From Hydrogenophaga sp. (lineage in GTDB: Bacteria; Pseudomonadota; Gammaproteobacteria; Burkholderiales; Burkholderiaceae_C), in contig NZ_JAUCZG010000003.1 in NCBI RefSeq assembly GCF_030373225.1, positions 62,001-126,000 of the forward strand: DNA of 64,000 bases, read 5' to 3'. Shown here one piece after another: positions 62,094 through 64,000 of this stretch. The notes beneath the pieces are model-generated. The model did not search any database and had not been told where the DNA came from. It was given only the letters and a program-made list of their open reading frames with translations. How positions within the stretch are numbered: position 1 is the first letter of the stretch; every line of letters begins with the position of its first letter. A program made the translations under genes and the position numbers.

Positions 62094-63530
62094 ATGAGCA
62101 TCACACCCGTCATTCTTTGCGGAGGCTCCGGCACCCGCCTGTGGCCGCTGAGCCGCCAGAGTTTTCCCAAGCAATTCGTGCCCCTGGTGGGCGACCAGAG
62201 CCTGTTGCAGCTGACGCTGGAGCGTCTGGCCTGGTGCGGGAACACGCCCATTTGCGTGGCCGCGGAAGACCACCGATTCCTGGTGGCCGACGCGATGGAA
62301 TCGCGCGGCTCTTCGGGGCAGGTGCTGCTGGAGCCGGCCGCTCGCAACACGGCGGCGGCCATGGCACTGGCCGCCCTGCTCGCCACCAGTCCGCCCGATG
62401 CCGATCCGCTGCTGCTGTTCTGCCCTTCCGACCACCACATTCCCGATGCCGAGGCTTTTGCGCACACCATACAGCTCGGCGTCGCGGCGGCAGAGGCCGG
62501 TGCCATCGTCACCTTCGGCGTGATGCCCAGCTTTCCCAGCACCGCGTATGGCTACATCGAGCAGGGAGAGGCCCGGTCCGACGGCAGCCGCCGCGTCGCA
62601 CGCTTCATTGAAAAACCCGCACCCGCGGCTGCGCAGGCCTTGCTGCTGCAAGGCAACGTGCTGTGGAATGCCGGCATCTTCCTGGCGCGCGCCAGCACAC
62701 TGCTGACAGCCCTCGGCCAGCATGCCGACGACATCCTTCAAGCCTGCCGCCAGGCGATGGCGCGCCCGAAACAGGACACCGTGGGCCTGATTGACTTCGT
62801 GCGGCCCGACGCGGCGTCGTTCCTCGCCTGCCGCTCGCAAAGCATCGACTACGCAGTGATGGAACGCCATGCCGACGTGGCCGTGGTGCCCTTTCAGGGC
62901 CAGTGGAGCGACGTCGGGAGCTGGAACGCCGTGGCCGATCTCAGCCCGGCCGACGACGATGGCAACCGGATCACCGGCCAGGGCCACACCCTGCACGCCA
63001 GCAACACCTTCATTCACGCGCCGGGCCGCACCGTGGTGGCGCTGGGCACGCGAGACCTGCTGATCATCGACACGCCCGACGCCCTGCTGGTGGCCCAGCG
63101 CGACCACGCCGAACAGGTCAAGGATGTGGTGGCCCACCTCTCGCGCCTGAAAGTACCGCAGGCTGCGCTGCACCGCCGGGTGGCCCGCCCCTGGGGCTGG
63201 TACGACAGCGTCGACATGGGCGAACGCTTCCAGGTCAAGCGCATCGGCGTCAAGCCCGGCGCCAGCCTCAGCCTGCAGAAACATCACCACCGCGCTGAAC
63301 ACTGGATCGTGGTCCAGGGCACGGCCGAAGTCACTCGGGGCAGCGAAACCTATCTGTTGTCGGAAAACCAGTCGACCTACATCCCCATCGGCGAGGTGCA
63401 CCGGCTGCACAACCCCGGCAAGCTGGCACTGGAAATGATCGAGGTGCAGTCGGGCAGTTACCTGGGTGAAGACGACATCGTGCGGCTGGAGGACAAATAC
63501 GGCCGTCAACCCGATGCCGCCAAATCCTGA
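62094..63530 (+). CDS. Mannose-1-phosphate guanylyltransferase / mannose-6-phosphate isomerase
   Basis: Bifunctional type-II enzyme (AlgA/CpsB/XanB class) that makes GDP-mannose. In 478 residues the N-terminal guanylyltransferase has the loop [19 protein letters not shown] and FIEKPA; the C-terminal cupin isomerase has [22 protein letters not shown] and [13 protein letters not shown]. Divergent from galU across 170 bases. Product probably feeds capsule or exopolysaccharide. Confidence 0.93.
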   Translation: MSITPVILCGGSGTRLWPLSRQSFPKQFVPLVGDQSLLQLTLERLAWCGNTPICVAAEDHRFLVADAMESRGSSGQVLLEPAARNTAAAMALAALLATSPPDADPLLLFCPSDHHIPDAEAFAHTIQLGVAAAEAGAIVTFGVMPSFPSTAYGYIEQGEARSDGSRRVARFIEKPAPAAAQALLLQGNVLWNAGIFLARASTLLTALGQHADDILQACRQAMARPKQDTVGLIDFVRPDAASFLACRSQSIDYAVMERHADVAVVPFQGQWSDVGSWNAVADLSPADDDGNRITGQGHTLHASNTFIHAPGRTVVALGTRDLLIIDTPDALLVAQRDHAEQVKDVVAHLSRLKVPQAALHRRVARPWGWYDSVDMGERFQVKRIGVKPGASLSLQKHHHRAEHWIVVQGTAEVTRGSETYLLSENQSTYIPIGEVHRLHNPGKLALEMIEVQSGSYLGEDDIVRLEDKYGRQPDAAKS

Positions 63531-63540
63531 GGCAACCCGC

Positions 63541-64000
63541 ATGAAGATCCTGCTCACCGGCGGCGCCGGCTACATCGGCAGCCACACCGTGGTGGCCCTG
63601 GTCGAAGCGGGCTTCGACCCCGTCGTGCTGGACAACTTTGCCAACAGCCACCCGGTGGTGATGGAGCGCCTGGCCACCATCACCGGGCGCCCCGTGGCGC
63701 TGGAGCGTGGCGACGTGCTCGACACGCCCTGGGTGGAAGACGTGTTGCGCCGCCACCAGCCGGCCGGCGTGGTGCATTTTGCGGGCGACAAGGCGGTGGG
63801 CGAGAGCGTGGCGTTGCCGCTCAAGTACTTTCACAACAACATCGGTGGTGCGGTGAGCCTGCTGAGGGCCATGCAGGCCGTGCACGCGCAAGACCCCGCC
63901 ATCGCGCCCACACTGGTGTTTTCCAGCAGCGCCACGGTGTACGGGGACCCGGTCACGGTGCCGATCACCGAAGACTTTGCGCGCAGCCACACCAACCCGT
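63541..64000 (+). CDS. galE: UDP-glucose 4-epimerase, partial (cut by window end)
   Basis: Only the first 153 residues are visible. The Rossmann motif GGAGYIGSHTVVAL, VVHFAGDKAVGESV and FSSSATVYG are typical of GalE. It starts 10 bases after the mannose-nucleotide gene, so the two share a transcript; with galU on the other strand they supply sugar nucleotides. Confidence 0.94.
   Translation, partial: MKILLTGGAGYIGSHTVVALVEAGFDPVVLDNFANSHPVVMERLATITGRPVALERGDVLDTPWVEDVLRRHQPAGVVHFAGDKAVGESVALPLKYFHNNIGGAVSLLRAMQAVHAQDPAIAPTLVFSSSATVYGDPVTVPITEDFARSHTNP

Overview
The window reads as a stretch of ordinary core chromosome from a GC-rich betaproteobacterium of the order Burkholderiales, most likely family Comamonadaceae (Hydrogenophaga-like; an inference from gene content, gene order and GC-rich codon use, not from a marker-gene comparison). 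I see no tRNA or rRNA gene, insertion sequence, integrase, phage gene or CRISPR array. Genes are packed tightly, with many 4-base start/stop overlaps. About 62 complete genes and two genes cut by the window edges are supported.

Layout. 1-9.2 kb: tryptophan 2,3-dioxygenase (kynA) preceded by an intergenic palindromic repeat; then, on the minus strand, an alpha/beta-hydrolase lipoprotein, an FAD monooxygenase coupled to a Bug-type solute receptor, and a MoxR ATPase / DUF58 / VWA-protein operon with a membrane-anchored HtrA-like protease upstream. 9.2-15.8 kb: acnA, a DUF3309 mini-membrane protein, a collagen-like lipoprotein facing an OmpA-family porin, a four-helix membrane protein and a divergent helix-turn-helix regulator. 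15.8-26.7 kb: a TCA-cycle block, with acnB, a CitE-like lyase and mdh on the minus strand and a GntR regulator, sdhCDAB, sdhE and gltA on the plus strand. A clear operator-promoter arrangement sits at the mdh/GntR divergence. 26.8-31.4 kb: leuC, an entericidin-like lipoprotein, leuD, leuB, asd. 31.6-39.6 kb: fimV, truA, trpF, trpB, trpA, accD and a LON-domain protein. 39.6-47.7 kb, minus strand: lepA, lepB, a DUF4845 protein, rnc, era, recO, pdxJ, acpS, nagZ as one long run. 47.7-48.3 kb: a non-coding stretch with two strong terminators and DnaA-box-like sites. 48.3-52.4 kb: the envelope-stress module rpoE-rseA-rseB-degP. 52.5-59.6 kb: the fatty-acid/phospholipid cluster rpmF-plsX-fabH-fabD-fabG-acpP-fabF with a DUF177 gene at its head. 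59.6-64 kb: maf and an RsmI-like methyltransferase, galU, a bifunctional mannose-1-phosphate guanylyltransferase, and the start of galE.

How the genes work together: aconitases, malate dehydrogenase, succinate dehydrogenase and citrate synthase cover much of the TCA cycle; leuCDB and asd feed leucine and aspartate-family amino acids; trpFBA completes tryptophan synthesis; accD and the fab/plsX genes supply membrane lipids; the rpoE module watches the envelope; galU, the mannose-nucleotide enzyme and galE make sugar nucleotides for surface polysaccharide.

The least ordinary signals are: a small lipoprotein with 21 unbroken Gly-X-Y triplets; the non-coding region upstream of lepA that ends in an orphan terminator; the GntR operator placed inside its own promoter spacer; and the entericidin gene embedded in the leu operon. 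I did not find anything I can defend as a wholly new multi-gene system.
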